Source: Pelagibius sp050043265 (lineage in GTDB: Bacteria > Pseudomonadota > Alphaproteobacteria > Kiloniellales > Kiloniellaceae). Taken from it: a stretch of DNA of 64,000 nucleotides. Below are positions 45,363-55,242 of this stretch, piece by piece (the stretch's first letter is position 1; each line of letters begins with the position of its first letter). Under the pieces are notes generated by a model. That model was not told where the DNA came from. It did not search any database and saw only the letters and a program-made list of their open reading frames with translations. The position numbers and the translations under genes were made by a program. The stretch covers positions 1 through 64,000 of the forward strand of contig JBHJIR010000025.1 of NCBI GenBank assembly GCA_050043265.1. Reading direction: 5' to 3'.

Positions 45363-47171
45363 ATGGCTGAACCGCAGAGCCGCCGCTTTCAGTACCGCTT
45401 CGACAACCCGCCCGAGGCGGTGTGGCCGCTGCTGGCAGACACCGTGCGCTACAACGAGGCCGCCGGCCTGCCGCGCTACGACGTCACCGAGACCCTGCGG
45501 GACGACGGGACGGTGCTGTATGAGGGCCGGGCCAAGGTCGGGCCCGTTCGCCTCGCCTGGCGGGAAATCCCGGCCGAATGGGTCGCCAGGCGCTGGTTCC
45601 GGATCCGCCGCGAATTCCACAACGGCCCGTTCCGGGACCTGACCGCCCACCTGGTCCTGACGCCCACCGAAGCGGGCGGCTGCACGGCCGACTACACCCT
45701 GGGCGCGACGCCCGCCAACCTGCTGGGGCGAGTGCTGCTGAAAGCCGGTTTCCTCGATAAGGCCGGCGAGACCTTCGTGCGGCTGGCCGGCGACGCCGAC
45801 CGTTTCGCCGCTGGCGGCGCGGCCACCCCCTTCCGCTTCGCCGCGCCCCGGATCGATCCGGCTATCAAGGCGCGGGTCGCGGCCCAGGTGGCGGAGATCG
45901 AGGCCAGCGGCCACGGCCACGGACTCGCCCGCCGGCTGGCCGATCATCTGCTGACGGCCCAGGAAGCCGATCTGATGCACATCCGTCCGCTGGTGCTGGC
46001 GCGCGATTGGCAAGTCCCGGAACGCGAGGCGATCGAAGCCTGCCTGCAGGCGGTGCGCTCCGGCCTGCTGACCATGCGCTGGGACCTGTTGTGCCCGCGC
46101 TGCCGTGTCGCCAAGGCCGCCGTTCAGGCCCTCGACCAATTGCCCAAAGGGGCGCACTGCGCCACCTGCAACATCGATTACGACCGCGACTTCTCGCGCA
46201 ACGTCGAACTCAGCTTCACGCCGGCGCCGGCCGTGCGGGCGCTCGGCACCGGCGAGCATTGCCTGTTCGGGCCGATGTCGACGCCGCACATCCACCTGCA
46301 GCGCAGCCTGCAGCCCGGCGAATGCCTCGCCGAGCCCTGCGCCCTGCCGCCCGGCCGTTACCGCCTGCGCACGCTGGAGGCCGGGCCGGAGAACGAGGTG
46401 ACACTGGAAGCCGGCGCGGCGCTGCCGGAAATCGTGCTGAGCGGCGATGCGGTGCGCCAGGGCGAAGCCGGCGAGGCGGACGGTGTGGTGCTGCGCAACA
46501 CCTCATCGCGCCCGCTGACCGCCATCGTCGAGGAGCGGCCGTGGCTGCGCGACGCCCTGACCGCCGACCGGGTGACCGCGCTGCAGGCCTTCCGCGATCT
46601 CTTCTCCGACCAGGTGCTGCGGCCCGGCGACGAGGTGGCGGTGGCGCGCATCGCGCTGCTGTTCACCGATCTGCGCCGCTCGACCGAGCTGTATGGGCGC
46701 ATCGGCGATGCTGCGGCCTATCACTTGGTGCGCGACCATTTCGCTTTCCTGGGCGCCATCGTGCGGCGCCATGATGGCGCGCTGGTGAAGACCATCGGCG
46801 ATGCCATCATGGCCGCCTTCGCCACCCCCGCCGACGCGCTGGCCGCCGCCCTCGACATCCAGCGCGACCTCGGCAGCTTCAAGGAGCAGGGCCAAGTCGG
46901 CGCAGAGCGTCCGCTGATCATCAAGCTCGGCCTGCACGAGGGGCCCTGCATTGCGGTGACACTGAACGGGCGCCTCGACTACTTCGGCTCCAGCGTCAAC
47001 ATGGCCGCGCGCCTGCAGGGCCAGAGCGAAGGCGGCGACATCGTGCTGTCGGAGGCGGTGGCGGCGGACCCCGCCGTGGCGGCGCTGCTGGCCGGCCTGG
47101 ACTGCCGCCGCGAGACCACGGCGCTGAAGGGCTTCGATGCGCCGGTGGATTTCCGCCGCATCCGGCTGTAG
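45363..47171 (+). CDS. adenylate/guanylate cyclase with SRPBCC and DUF5939-like domains
   Basis: The 602-residue soluble protein has an N-terminal SRPBCC-like lipid or ligand-binding domain (about 5-145), a middle DUF5939-like region with a zinc-ribbon CPRC...CATC (about 240-275), and a C-terminal class III cyclase domain (about 430-600). Catalytic residues are present: metal aspartates in LFTDLRRSTEL and GDAIMAAF, Lys in LVKTIGD, and Asn/Arg in VNMAARL, so it should be active. A steroid or lipid signal controlling cAMP is an inference from the SRPBCC domain. It lies 37 nt after the HAD gene. Confidence 0.87.
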   Translation: MAEPQSRRFQYRFDNPPEAVWPLLADTVRYNEAAGLPRYDVTETLRDDGTVLYEGRAKVGPVRLAWREIPAEWVARRWFRIRREFHNGPFRDLTAHLVLTPTEAGGCTADYTLGATPANLLGRVLLKAGFLDKAGETFVRLAGDADRFAAGGAATPFRFAAPRIDPAIKARVAAQVAEIEASGHGHGLARRLADHLLTAQEADLMHIRPLVLARDWQVPEREAIEACLQAVRSGLLTMRWDLLCPRCRVAKAAVQALDQLPKGAHCATCNIDYDRDFSRNVELSFTPAPAVRALGTGEHCLFGPMSTPHIHLQRSLQPGECLAEPCALPPGRYRLRTLEAGPENEVTLEAGAALPEIVLSGDAVRQGEAGEADGVVLRNTSSRPLTAIVEERPWLRDALTADRVTALQAFRDLFSDQVLRPGDEVAVARIALLFTDLRRSTELYGRIGDAAAYHLVRDHFAFLGAIVRRHDGALVKTIGDAIMAAFATPADALAAALDIQRDLGSFKEQGQVGAERPLIIKLGLHEGPCIAVTLNGRLDYFGSSVNMAARLQGQSEGGDIVLSEAVAADPAVAALLAGLDCRRETTALKGFDAPVDFRRIRL

Positions 47172-47194
47172 GCGCGGTTTCCCTTTCGATCCCA

Positions 47195-47236
47195 GGAGCC
47201 CCGGCGCTGGAGCCCCAGTGCTGGAGCCCCGGCGCC
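47195..47236. repeat. 14-bp tandem repeat between cyclase and phosphatase genes
   Basis: GGAGCCCCGGCGCT, GGAGCCCCAGTGCT and GGAGCCCCGGCGCC are consecutive. Confidence 0.75.
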
Positions 47237-47284
47237 GATGCGCTAAGATGGGTAATCTGCACGATGACGTTCTGCGGGGGATCT

Positions 47285-47869
47285 ATGGGACAGGCGATGC
47301 GCGGGTTCTTTTTCTGCCTGCTGCTGGCTTGCACGCTGCTGGCGGCGCGGTCCGGGCCGGCGGTGGCCGCGGACTTCGACCTCTCGAAGCTGAAGGATGG
47401 CGGCTACGTCGTGCTGCTGCGGCACGTGAAGGCCGGCGGTGCCGACAGCGACGACTTCGACCTGAAGGACTGCCAGACCCAGCGTCAGGTCGGCGCCCCG
47501 GGCCGTGCCCAGGCGGCGGTGCTGGCCGAGCGCTTCCGCGCCGCAGGGATCGCCGCGGCGACCGTCCTCAGCAGCCAGTTCTGCCGCGCCAAGCAGACGG
47601 CGGCCCTGCTCGGTCTCGGGCCGGTGATCGAGGAGCCGGCGCTCAATTATTTCCACTGGAAGCTCGGCGGCGAAGACGAGATGAACGCGGCGGTGCGCGG
47701 GCTCTTCGCGGCGATGGCGTCGCCGGACGGCCCCCGGGTGCTGGTCACCCACAGCCACGCCTTCGTCGCCCTCGGCCAGGAAAAGCCGCCGTCGGGCGGC
47801 GGCCTGGTATTGCGGCCGAACGGCACCGCCTCCCCGGACGTCGTCGGGACGATTGCCGCGCCAGAGTAG
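47285..47869 (+). CDS. secreted histidine phosphatase superfamily protein
   Basis: The 194-residue product has a signal peptide (cleavage near AVAADF, residue 31) and a phosphoglycerate-mutase-like fold. The phosphoryl histidine is in VLLRHVKAG (usually RHG), the second catalytic histidine in VLVTHSHAF, and an arginine in SSQFCRAKQTA. The RHV variant is common in periplasmic members. The substrate is unknown. ATG at 47285 gives the best signal peptide; the longer frame adds seven residues. Confidence 0.82.
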   Translation: MGQAMRGFFFCLLLACTLLAARSGPAVAADFDLSKLKDGGYVVLLRHVKAGGADSDDFDLKDCQTQRQVGAPGRAQAAVLAERFRAAGIAAATVLSSQFCRAKQTAALLGLGPVIEEPALNYFHWKLGGEDEMNAAVRGLFAAMASPDGPRVLVTHSHAFVALGQEKPPSGGGLVLRPNGTASPDVVGTIAAPE

Positions 47870-47955
47870 CGGCCGCGCTTGGCGCTCTGGTGAGCGGGAC
47901 CCTGCCCCCGGGGATTTGCAATCCCCCCGTCCGGCCCGCGTGGTAGCTTCGTCGC

Positions 47956-49167
47956 ATGACCAGTGACTTCAAGGCGACCCCGGCGGGCAGCGACAATACC
48001 GGCGTTCCTGCGGCGGCGACGCCCGGTGGCACGGTCGCGGTGGCGCTGGGCGGCTGCATCGCCATGGCGGCGGCCATGGGCATCGGGCGCTTCGTCTACA
48101 CGCCGATCCTGCCCTTCATGGTGGAGACCTTGGGCCTCAGCCAGGCCGAGGCCGGCATCGTCGCCTCGGCCAATTTCCTCGGCTACCTGCTGGGCGCGCT
48201 GGCGGCGGCCAAGGCCAGTCTGCCGGGCGGCCGGCGCCGCTGGTTCCTCGTCGCGCTGGCCATCTCGGCGCTGACCACCGCGGCGATGGCGGCCGACGCG
48301 TCGGTTCCCTGGTTCCTGCTGCTGCGCTTTGCCTCCGGCATCGCCAGCGCCTTCGTGCTGGTTTTCGTCTCGGCCCTGGTGCTCGACCGCCTGGCGGCGG
48401 CGGGTCGCCCCGGCCTCTCTGCACTGCACTTCGGCGGTGTCGGCCTCGGCATTGCCGCCTCCGCCGTGCTGGTTGCGCAACTGGCCGCGGCCGGCGTCGG
48501 CTGGCGCGGTCTGTGGCTGGCCAGCGGCGGACTGGCATTGGTGGCGCTGGTCGCCGTGCTGCGGCTGGTGCCGGCGGAGCAGGAGCCGCCGCCGGTGCCG
48601 CGTGCCAGGGCCAAGGCACCGCCCAACCCGCGCCTCGTCGCCCTTATCGTCGCTTACGGCCTGTTCGGCTTCGGCTACGTGATCACCGCCACCTTCATTT
48701 CGACGCTCGTGCGGCTGACGCCGGAATTGCAGTGGCTGGAGCCCTATGTCTGGCTGACCGTCGGCCTGGCGGGCATGCCCTCGGTGGCGGTCTGGGGCTG
48801 GATCGCGCGGCGCCTCGGCAACGGGCGCGCCTTTGCCCTGGCCTGTCTGGTGGAGGGCGTGGGCGTTGCGCTGTCGGTGCTGGGCAGCGGTGCTCCGGCG
48901 GTGATCTTCGCCGCCGCGCTGCTGGGTGGCACCATCATGGGGATTACCGCGTTGGGCCTGGTCCACGCCCGCAGCCTGTCGTCGGGCGATCCGCGCCGCT
49001 CCATGGCGCTGATGACGGCCGCCTTCGGGCTCGGCCAGATGATCGGGCCCAGTTTCGCCGGCTTCGCCTACGGCATCGGCCAGTCCTTCCTGCTGCCGAC
49101 CCTGGTCGCCGCCGGCGCCCTGCTGGCTGCCGCCGCGCTCACCATGGAGTGGCGGCGCCCGAACTAG
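47956..49167 (+). CDS. MFS transporter, YbfB/YjiJ family
   Basis: The 403-residue protein has twelve predicted helices and the YbfB/YjiJ opening GGCIAMAAAMGIGRFVYTPILPFM, with SQAEAGIVASANFLGYLLGAL after it. Members are predicted exporters of unknown substrates. The gap to the preceding phosphatase gene is 86 nt, on the same strand. It is convergent with a sensor kinase gene. Confidence 0.88.
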   Translation: MTSDFKATPAGSDNTGVPAAATPGGTVAVALGGCIAMAAAMGIGRFVYTPILPFMVETLGLSQAEAGIVASANFLGYLLGALAAAKASLPGGRRRWFLVALAISALTTAAMAADASVPWFLLLRFASGIASAFVLVFVSALVLDRLAAAGRPGLSALHFGGVGLGIAASAVLVAQLAAAGVGWRGLWLASGGLALVALVAVLRLVPAEQEPPPVPRARAKAPPNPRLVALIVAYGLFGFGYVITATFISTLVRLTPELQWLEPYVWLTVGLAGMPSVAVWGWIARRLGNGRAFALACLVEGVGVALSVLGSGAPAVIFAAALLGGTIMGITALGLVHARSLSSGDPRRSMALMTAAFGLGQMIGPSFAGFAYGIGQSFLLPTLVAAGALLAAAALTMEWRRPN

Positions 49168-49251
49168 ACGGAAACGGCCCTGGGCCTTGCGACCTTCCGT
49201 GTCGGCGTCGCGCGGCGCCTGGCGCCAATTCAATCCGGTCGAAAAGGGGTT

Positions 49252-50673
49252 CTAGGACCCGAACGAGGCCGCTTTCGGCTGGGTGGTCTCGGCGCTCTCC
49301 GCTAGCGGCAGGGAGATGCGGAAGATGGTGCCGCGTTCGCCGGCGCGCTTCAGTTCGATGTGGCCGCCCTGCGCCTCGATGTAGGATTTGGCGATGGTGA
49401 GGCCCAGGCCGACGCCACCGTTCTCGGCGACGAAGGAATTGCCTTCCTGCCAGAACGGCTCGAACACCTTGGCGAGGCGCCCCTCGTCGATGCCGATGCC
49501 GTTGTCCTCCACCGTGGCCACCGCGAGGCCGCCTTCGATCTTGGCGCTGCAGATCACCGTGCCGCCGCGCTGGGTGTACTTGATCGCATTGGAGACGCCG
49601 TTGATCAGCGCCTGGCGGGTCAGCCGGCAATCGCAGAACGTCGGGCAGGGCCCTTCGCTGCGGTGGTCGAGGACGATGTCCTTCTGGTCGGCCAGCGGCT
49701 GCAGCAGACGGCGGATGTCGCCCAGCATGTCACCCAGGTCGCAGGGGGCCCGCTGCAGGTCGAGGGCACCGGCCTCGACGCGCGACAGATTCAGGATGTC
49801 GTTGATGATCGCCTGCAGGCCGCTTGCCGCGTCATGGATGTTGCGCGCGTAATCGGTGACCTTGTCGCGCACCTGTTCCTTCGGCAGCACCGCGAGCACT
49901 TCGGAAAAGCCCAGAATGGCGTTCAGCGGCGTGCGCAGTTCGTGGCTCATGTTGGCCAGGAACTGGGTCTTGGCGGCGTTGGCGGCCTCGGCGTGCTGGC
50001 GCGCGTGCAGGTATTCCTCATTGCGGCGCTCCAGCCGCAGCATCAGCTCTTCGCTCTGATTGTAGGCCGAGATCAGCTCCTGCTCGTGCTGCTTGACGGC
50101 GTTGTAGGCCTTGGCGAAGCCGGCCATCAGCATGCCGACGCCGGCCATCAGGGTGAAGGTCTGTCCGATCCCGTAGGCGGCGTAGAGCATGCCCTGCGCC
50201 TCCCAATACGGGTAGAGCAGGATGCTGACGGTGCGCCCGACGAAGGCGGCGGCGATGAAGATGTTGAGGCGGCCGCCCTCCTTGTAGAACAAGGCGGCGG
50301 CGGCCAGGTAGCCGACGCTGATGCAGACGGTAAGGTAGACCAGGCCGGAGGTCTTGCCCAACGTCTCCGATAGGGCGTAGCCGGGTAGGGCGATGGCCAG
50401 GAACAGCACCCCGAAACTGTAGGGCGGCGGCTTGCGCTTCTTGCGGTAGCCCAGGGTGCCGAGCAGCAGGACCGGCACGGCCACGCCCACGGCCACGGAC
50501 GCCGGCAGCATGAAGTCCGCGACGATGACGGCCACGGCAAGGGCGAACTCGTAGACGCTCCAGTGCAGCAGAAAGGGCGTGCGCTCGGAGGTGCGCCAGC
50601 ACACATACAGCGCGCCGCCGATGACCAGCAGCACGGCGACGTTCAAAGCCTTGATGATGACGAAGGGATCCAT
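49252..50673 (-). CDS. membrane sensor histidine kinase with seven-helix input
   Basis: The 473-residue protein has about seven N-terminal helices (1-205), a coiled-coil linker (about 208-250), and a kinase core with the phosphoacceptor in MSHELRTPLNAILGFSEVL, an N box (GVSNAIKYTQRGG), DNGIGI and GVGLGLTIAKSYIEAQGG. It lacks a receiver and an adjacent regulator gene, so its partner is elsewhere. The seven-helix input might sense a small hydrophobic molecule. GAGGGG precedes the ATG at 50673; the longer frame is not conserved. Confidence 0.88.
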   Translation of the reverse strand: MDPFVIIKALNVAVLLVIGGALYVCWRTSERTPFLLHWSVYEFALAVAVIVADFMLPASVAVGVAVPVLLLGTLGYRKKRKPPPYSFGVLFLAIALPGYALSETLGKTSGLVYLTVCISVGYLAAAALFYKEGGRLNIFIAAAFVGRTVSILLYPYWEAQGMLYAAYGIGQTFTLMAGVGMLMAGFAKAYNAVKQHEQELISAYNQSEELMLRLERRNEEYLHARQHAEAANAAKTQFLANMSHELRTPLNAILGFSEVLAVLPKEQVRDKVTDYARNIHDAASGLQAIINDILNLSRVEAGALDLQRAPCDLGDMLGDIRRLLQPLADQKDIVLDHRSEGPCPTFCDCRLTRQALINGVSNAIKYTQRGGTVICSAKIEGGLAVATVEDNGIGIDEGRLAKVFEPFWQEGNSFVAENGGVGLGLTIAKSYIEAQGGHIELKRAGERGTIFRISLPLAESAETTQPKAASFGS

Positions 50674-50862
50674 AACCCCTCGGCGCCTCCTCCCACGAGC
50701 CTTTGCCACCCCGGCAATTCGACCTGGGCGCGATGAATAGTCTAAATGATTGCTTAAAGTAAATGTTTTAACGGGCACTTAATCGGGAAAATGCCCGATA
50801 CTTTGAGCGTCGCGGAGGTTGGGTGCCCGGGCGTGCTGCCGGGGCTTCCGGGGGGCGCCGTT

Positions 50863-50903
50863 GGGGCCCGGCGGGGCCCGACGGGGGCCCGACGGGGCCC
50901 GCC
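50863..50903. repeat. 10-bp GGGGCCCGAC tandem repeat
   Basis: Four units (GGGGCCCGGC, GGGGCCCGAC, GGGGGCCCGAC, GGGGCCCGCC) lie upstream of the mutase promoter element. Each holds the palindrome GGGGCCC. Confidence 0.7.
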
Positions 50904-50936
50904 ACCTCGGGCCTTCCCCCGCCATCGTTCGCGCGC

Positions 50937-50948
50937 TTATACTGCACC
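50937..50948 (+). promoter_or_regulatory. TTATACTGCACC element, probable mutase -10 region
   Basis: TATACT is a strong -10 hexamer about 60 nt before the mutase ATG. The whole 12-mer is identical to that upstream of pyc (17471-17482). Confidence 0.5.
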
Positions 50949-51002
50949 TGCGAAGAGGATAAGCGGTGGCACAGCCGCAAAAAGGACGCGAGGGCAGAGA
51001 CG

Positions 51003-53156
51003 ATGACCGACTGGCCGAAGAAGACGCTGGACGACTGGCAGGCCCTGGCGGCGAAGGAAGGGAAGGGCGCGGGCGCCGACGATCTGGTCTGGCAGACGCC
51101 CGAGGGCATCGCCGTGAAGCCGCTCTACACCGCCGCGGACCTGGAAGGCCTGGAGACCGTCGGGTCCTTGCCCGGTTTCGCGCCCTTCACCCGCGGGCCG
51201 CGCGCTACCATGTACGCCGGCCGTCCCTGGACCCTGCGCCAGTACGCCGGCTTCTCCACCGCCGAGGAGTCCAACGCCTTCTACCGCGCCAACCTGGCCG
51301 GCGGTCAGAAGGGTCTCTCCGTCGCCTTCGACCTGGCGACCCACCGGGGCTACGACTCCGACCATCCGCGGGTGGTCGGCGACGTTGGCAAGGCGGGCGT
51401 CGCCATCGATTCCGTCGAGGACATGAAGCTCCTCTTCGACGGCATTCCCTTGGACGAGATGTCGGTCTCCATGACCATGAACGGCGCCGTGCTGCCGGTG
51501 CTGGCCGGCTACATCGTCGCCGCCGAGGAACAGGGCGTCGGGCCGGAGAAGCTCTCCGGCACCATCCAGAACGACATCCTGAAGGAGTTCATGGTCCGCA
51601 ACACCTATATCTATCCGCCCGAGCCTTCGATGCGGATCGTGGCTGACATCATCGGCTACACCTCCCAGCACATGCCGCGCTTCAATTCGATCTCGATTTC
51701 CGGCTACCACATGCAGGAGGCCGGGGCGACCTGCGTGCAGGAGCTGGCCTTCACCCTGGCCGACGGCATCGAATACGTGCGCGCGGCGCAGTCCAAGGGC
51801 CTGGACGTCGACGCCTTCGCGCCGCGCCTGTCGTTCTTCTTTGCCATCGGCATGAACTTTTTCATGGAGATTGCCAAGCTGCGTGCCGCCCGCTTCCTCT
51901 GGGCTGAGCTGATGCAGACGCATTTCCAGCCCAAGGACCAGCGCTCGCTGATGCTGCGCACGCATTGTCAGACGTCCGGGGTCTCGCTCACGGAACAGTC
52001 GCCCTATAACAACGTGGTGCGCACGGCGGTCGAGGCGCTGGCCGCCGCGCTGGGCGGCACCCAGTCGCTGCACACCAACGCCCTGGACGAGGCGGTCGCC
52101 CTGCCGACGCCGTCGTCGGCGCGGATCGCCCGCACCACCCAGCTGATCCTGCAGGAGGAGACCGGCATCACCAAGGTGGTCGATCCTCTCGCCGGCAGCT
52201 ACTACGTCGAGAGCCTGACCGCCTCCCTGGTGAGCGAGGCGAAGAAGCTGATCGGCGAGGTCGAGGACCTGGGCGGCATGACCAAGGCGGTCGAGTCCGG
52301 TATGCCGAAGCTGCGCATCGAAGAGTCCGCCGCGCGGCGCCAGGCGCGCATCGACCGTGGCGAGGAGGTCATCGTCGGGGTGAACAAGTACCGCGCCGAG
52401 CAGGACGATCCGGTGGAAATCCTCAACATCGACAACACCTCGGTGCGCGACCAGCAGGTCAAGCGCCTGAAGTCCATCCGTGCGTCGCGCGACCAGCAGG
52501 CGGTCGAGGCGGCGCTCGACGCGCTGACCGCGGCGGCCGGGGACGGCAGCGGCAACCTGCTGGACCTGGCGGTGCAGGCGACGCGGGTGCGCGCCACGGT
52601 GGGCGAGATTTCCGACGCGCTGGAAAAGGTCTATACCCGCCACCGCGCCATTATCCGCTCGGTGACCGGTATCTACGGTTCGGCCTACGACGGCGACGAG
52701 GGCGTCCAGCGCATTCAGTCGGAGGTGCTGGCCTTCGAGGCCGAGGAAGGCCGCCGCCCGCGCATGCTGGTGGTCAAGCTGGGTCAGGACGGCCACGACC
52801 GCGGCGCCAAGGTGATCGCCACCGCCTTCGCCGACATCGGCTTCGACGTCGATATCGGGCCGCTGTTCCAGACCCCGGAGGAGGCGGCGCGCCAGGCCGT
52901 CGAGAACGACGTCCACATCGTCGGGGTCTCCAGCCAGGCGGCCGGCCACAAGACCCTGGTGCCGCAGCTCATCGACGCCCTGAAACAACAGGGCGCCGAC
53001 GACATTATCGTGGTCTGCGGCGGCGTCATCCCGCCCCAGGACTACGACATGCTCATGAAGGCCGGGGTCTCGGCGATCTACGGCCCCGGCTCCAACATCC
53101 CCCACGCCGCCAGCGAGATCCTCGGCATCGTCCGCCAGCGCCGCAAGGCGGCCTGA
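51003..53156 (+). CDS. scpA: methylmalonyl-CoA mutase, single-chain (large subunit type)
   Basis: The 717-residue B12 enzyme interconverts methylmalonyl-CoA and succinyl-CoA, the last step of propionyl-CoA use. The substrate TIM barrel covers about 30-560 (TMYAGRPWTLRQYAGFSTAEESNAFYR, GLSVAFDLATHRGYDSDHPRVVGDVGKAG, RTHCQTSGVSLTEQ). The cobalamin domain (about 585-715) has the DxHxxG motif with His598 (GQDGHDRGAK). Length and motifs fit the homodimeric/large-subunit form. The ATG at 51003 is chosen by homology. Its GTPase chaperone MeaB is at 58463 and cobaltochelatase genes are at 61-64 kb. Confidence 0.96.
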   Translation: MTDWPKKTLDDWQALAAKEGKGAGADDLVWQTPEGIAVKPLYTAADLEGLETVGSLPGFAPFTRGPRATMYAGRPWTLRQYAGFSTAEESNAFYRANLAGGQKGLSVAFDLATHRGYDSDHPRVVGDVGKAGVAIDSVEDMKLLFDGIPLDEMSVSMTMNGAVLPVLAGYIVAAEEQGVGPEKLSGTIQNDILKEFMVRNTYIYPPEPSMRIVADIIGYTSQHMPRFNSISISGYHMQEAGATCVQELAFTLADGIEYVRAAQSKGLDVDAFAPRLSFFFAIGMNFFMEIAKLRAARFLWAELMQTHFQPKDQRSLMLRTHCQTSGVSLTEQSPYNNVVRTAVEALAAALGGTQSLHTNALDEAVALPTPSSARIARTTQLILQEETGITKVVDPLAGSYYVESLTASLVSEAKKLIGEVEDLGGMTKAVESGMPKLRIEESAARRQARIDRGEEVIVGVNKYRAEQDDPVEILNIDNTSVRDQQVKRLKSIRASRDQQAVEAALDALTAAAGDGSGNLLDLAVQATRVRATVGEISDALEKVYTRHRAIIRSVTGIYGSAYDGDEGVQRIQSEVLAFEAEEGRRPRMLVVKLGQDGHDRGAKVIATAFADIGFDVDIGPLFQTPEEAARQAVENDVHIVGVSSQAAGHKTLVPQLIDALKQQGADDIIVVCGGVIPPQDYDMLMKAGVSAIYGPGSNIPHAASEILGIVRQRRKAA

Positions 53157-53169
53157 GCGCCTCCGCCGC

Positions 53170-53266
53170 CATGCTTCGAGACGGGCCTTTGGCCCTCCTC
53201 AGCATGAGGGTATAGAGCAGGCCTCATCCTGAGGAGCTTGCGGAGCAAGCGTCTCGAAGGGCGAGG
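53170..53266. repeat. large composite palindrome after the mutase gene
   Basis: The left unit (53170-53209, CATGCTTCGAGACG...CTCCTCAGCATGAGG) and right unit (53222-53266, CCTCATCCTGAGGAG...CGTCTCGAAGGGCGAGG) are inverted relatives, making an imperfect palindrome of about 97 bp with inner hairpins GGCC-TTT-GGCC and CTTGC-GGA-GCAAG. It is a different family from the 21-kb repeats. Confidence 0.75.
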
Positions 53267-53330
53267 CCCTGCCGGCCGCCCCAACAGAACCATTGGCGTT
53301 GGGCGCCGGGCGCCCTATATCTTCAGATTC

Positions 53331-55211
53331 ATGCGCCCGGCGACCCTCGCTCCCCAGCAAAAAGTCCACTTCGGCCAGATCAAGGCCCTGGCGGGGCTGC
53401 TGCCCTATCTGTGGCCGGCCGGCCGGCCCGACCTGAAGCTGCGGGTCGCCGTCGCCATGGTCTTCCTGGTGCTGGCCAAGCTGGCCACGGTGACCGTCCC
53501 GCTGGTCCTGAAGGAGGCGGTGGACGCCCTGACGGGTGAGGGCGCCGCCGGTTCGGGCGCGGCAGGCGCCAGTACCCTGCTGGTGCTGCCGCTGGGGCTG
53601 CTGCTGGCCTACGGCGCCATCCGGGTCGCCGCTCTCGGGTTCGGCGAACTGCGCGACAGCCTGTTCTCCGCCGTCGAGCAGAATGCGGTCCGGCGTGCGG
53701 CCCTGGCCACCTTCCGCCACATCCACGCGCTGTCCCTGCGCTTCCACATGGAGCGCCAGACCGGCGGCCTCAGCCGGGCCATCGACCGCGGCACCAAGGG
53801 CATCGAGTTCCTGCTGCACTTCGCCACCTTCAACGTCATTCCGACGCTGATCGAGATCGCCCTGGCCTGCGGCATTCTTTGGGTCATGTTCGACTGGCGC
53901 TTCGCCGTCGTCCCCTTCCTCACCATCGCCGGCTACGTGGTCTTCACCTTCAAGGTGACGGAGTGGCGCATCGAGATCCGCAAGCGGATGAACGATGCCG
54001 ACAACGACGCCAACACCAAGGCGATCGACAGTCTGCTGAACTTCGAGACGGTGAAGTACTTCGGCAACGAGGAGCACGAGGCCCGGCGCTACGACATCGC
54101 GCTGCAGAACTACGAATAGGCCTCGGTGAAATGCCGCGGCAGTCTCTCGGTGCTGAACACCGGCCAGTCGCTGATCATAGCCCTCGGCATTACCCTGCTG
54201 ATGGTCATGGCAGCGCAGGGCGTGGTCGCCGGCACCATGACCGTCGGCGACTTCGTGCTGGTGAACGCTTATCTGCTGCAGCTCGCCATGCCGCTGAACT
54301 TCCTCGGCACCGTCTACCGCGAGATCAAGCAGTCGCTGATCGACCTGGAGACCATGTTCAAGCTGCTGCATTCCGACGCCGAGGTGAAGGACGCGCCCGG
54401 CGCGCCGGCACTGGCGCTGAGCAAGGGCGAGATCGTCTTCGACAACGTCTCCTTCGGCTACGACCCGCGCCGCCCGATCCTGAAGGACGTCAGCTTCACC
54501 GTGCGTGCCGGCAACACCGTCGCCATCGTCGGCCCCTCCGGCGCCGGCAAGTCGACCATCTCGCGCATCCTGTTCCGCTTCTACGACGTCCTCGACGGGG
54601 CGGTGCGGATCGACGGCCAGGACATCCGCGACGTCACCCAGGCCTCGCTGCGCGCCGCTATCGGCATCGTCCCGCAGGATACAGTGCTGTTCAACGACAC
54701 CGTCGGCTACAACGTCGGCTATGGCCGGCCTTCGGCCAGCGATGCCGAGGTGCACGAGGCCGCGCGCCTCGCCCGCATCGACGGCTTCGTGGAAGGCCTG
54801 CCCGACGGTTACGACACCATGGTGGGCGAGCGCGGCCTGAAGCTCTCCGGCGGCGAGAAGCAGCGCGTCGCCATTGCCCGCACCATTCTGAAAGGTCCGC
54901 GCATCCTGCTGTTCGACGAGGCGACCTCCGCCCTCGACACCAAGACCGAGCGCGAGATCCAGCAGTCCCTGCGCGAGGTTTCGCGTGACCGCACCACCCT
55001 GGTCATTGCCCACCGCCTCTCCACCGTGGTCGAGGCCGACGAGATCCTGGTGCTGGAGGCGGGCCGCGTCGTCGAGCGCGGCCGCCACGAGGCCCTGCTC
55101 GCCCGTGGCGGCATCTACGCCCAGATGTGGGCCCGCCAACAGGCCAGTGTCGACGAACTGGCCGACAAGGTCGCAGCCGGCTCAAAGGTCGCCGACAGCG
55201 CGGCGGAATAG
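53331..55211 (+). pseudogene. Atm1-type ABC exporter gene interrupted by an in-frame TAG
   Basis: One continuous frame encodes a 626-codon Atm1/HMT1-family half transporter. The membrane domain is about 1-330 and the ATPase domain 340-600, with Walker A GPSGAGKST, LSGGEKQR and LLFDEATSAL. This family exports glutathione-linked or persulfide compounds for iron-sulfur assembly and metal tolerance. Codon 263 (54117-54119) is TAG in ALQNYE-stop-ASVK, where homologues carry Lys or Arg. One base change (AAG to TAG) explains it. As read, a 262-residue fragment and a separate piece from GTG 54126 would form, neither functional alone unless the stop is read through or the base is a sequence error. Confidence 0.88.
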
Positions 55212-55242
55212 GCCCTCAGGCCTGCCATCATCCTTGCGCCTG

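Larger units (their letters stand above)
50674..51002. other. 329-bp intergenic promoter region between kinase and mutase genes
   Basis: This divergent region contains an AT-rich stretch (50738-50790), a CGGGCA-N14-TGCCCG inverted repeat (50772-50797), a GC-rich tandem repeat and the TTATACTGCACC element. I see no gene. Confidence 0.5.
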
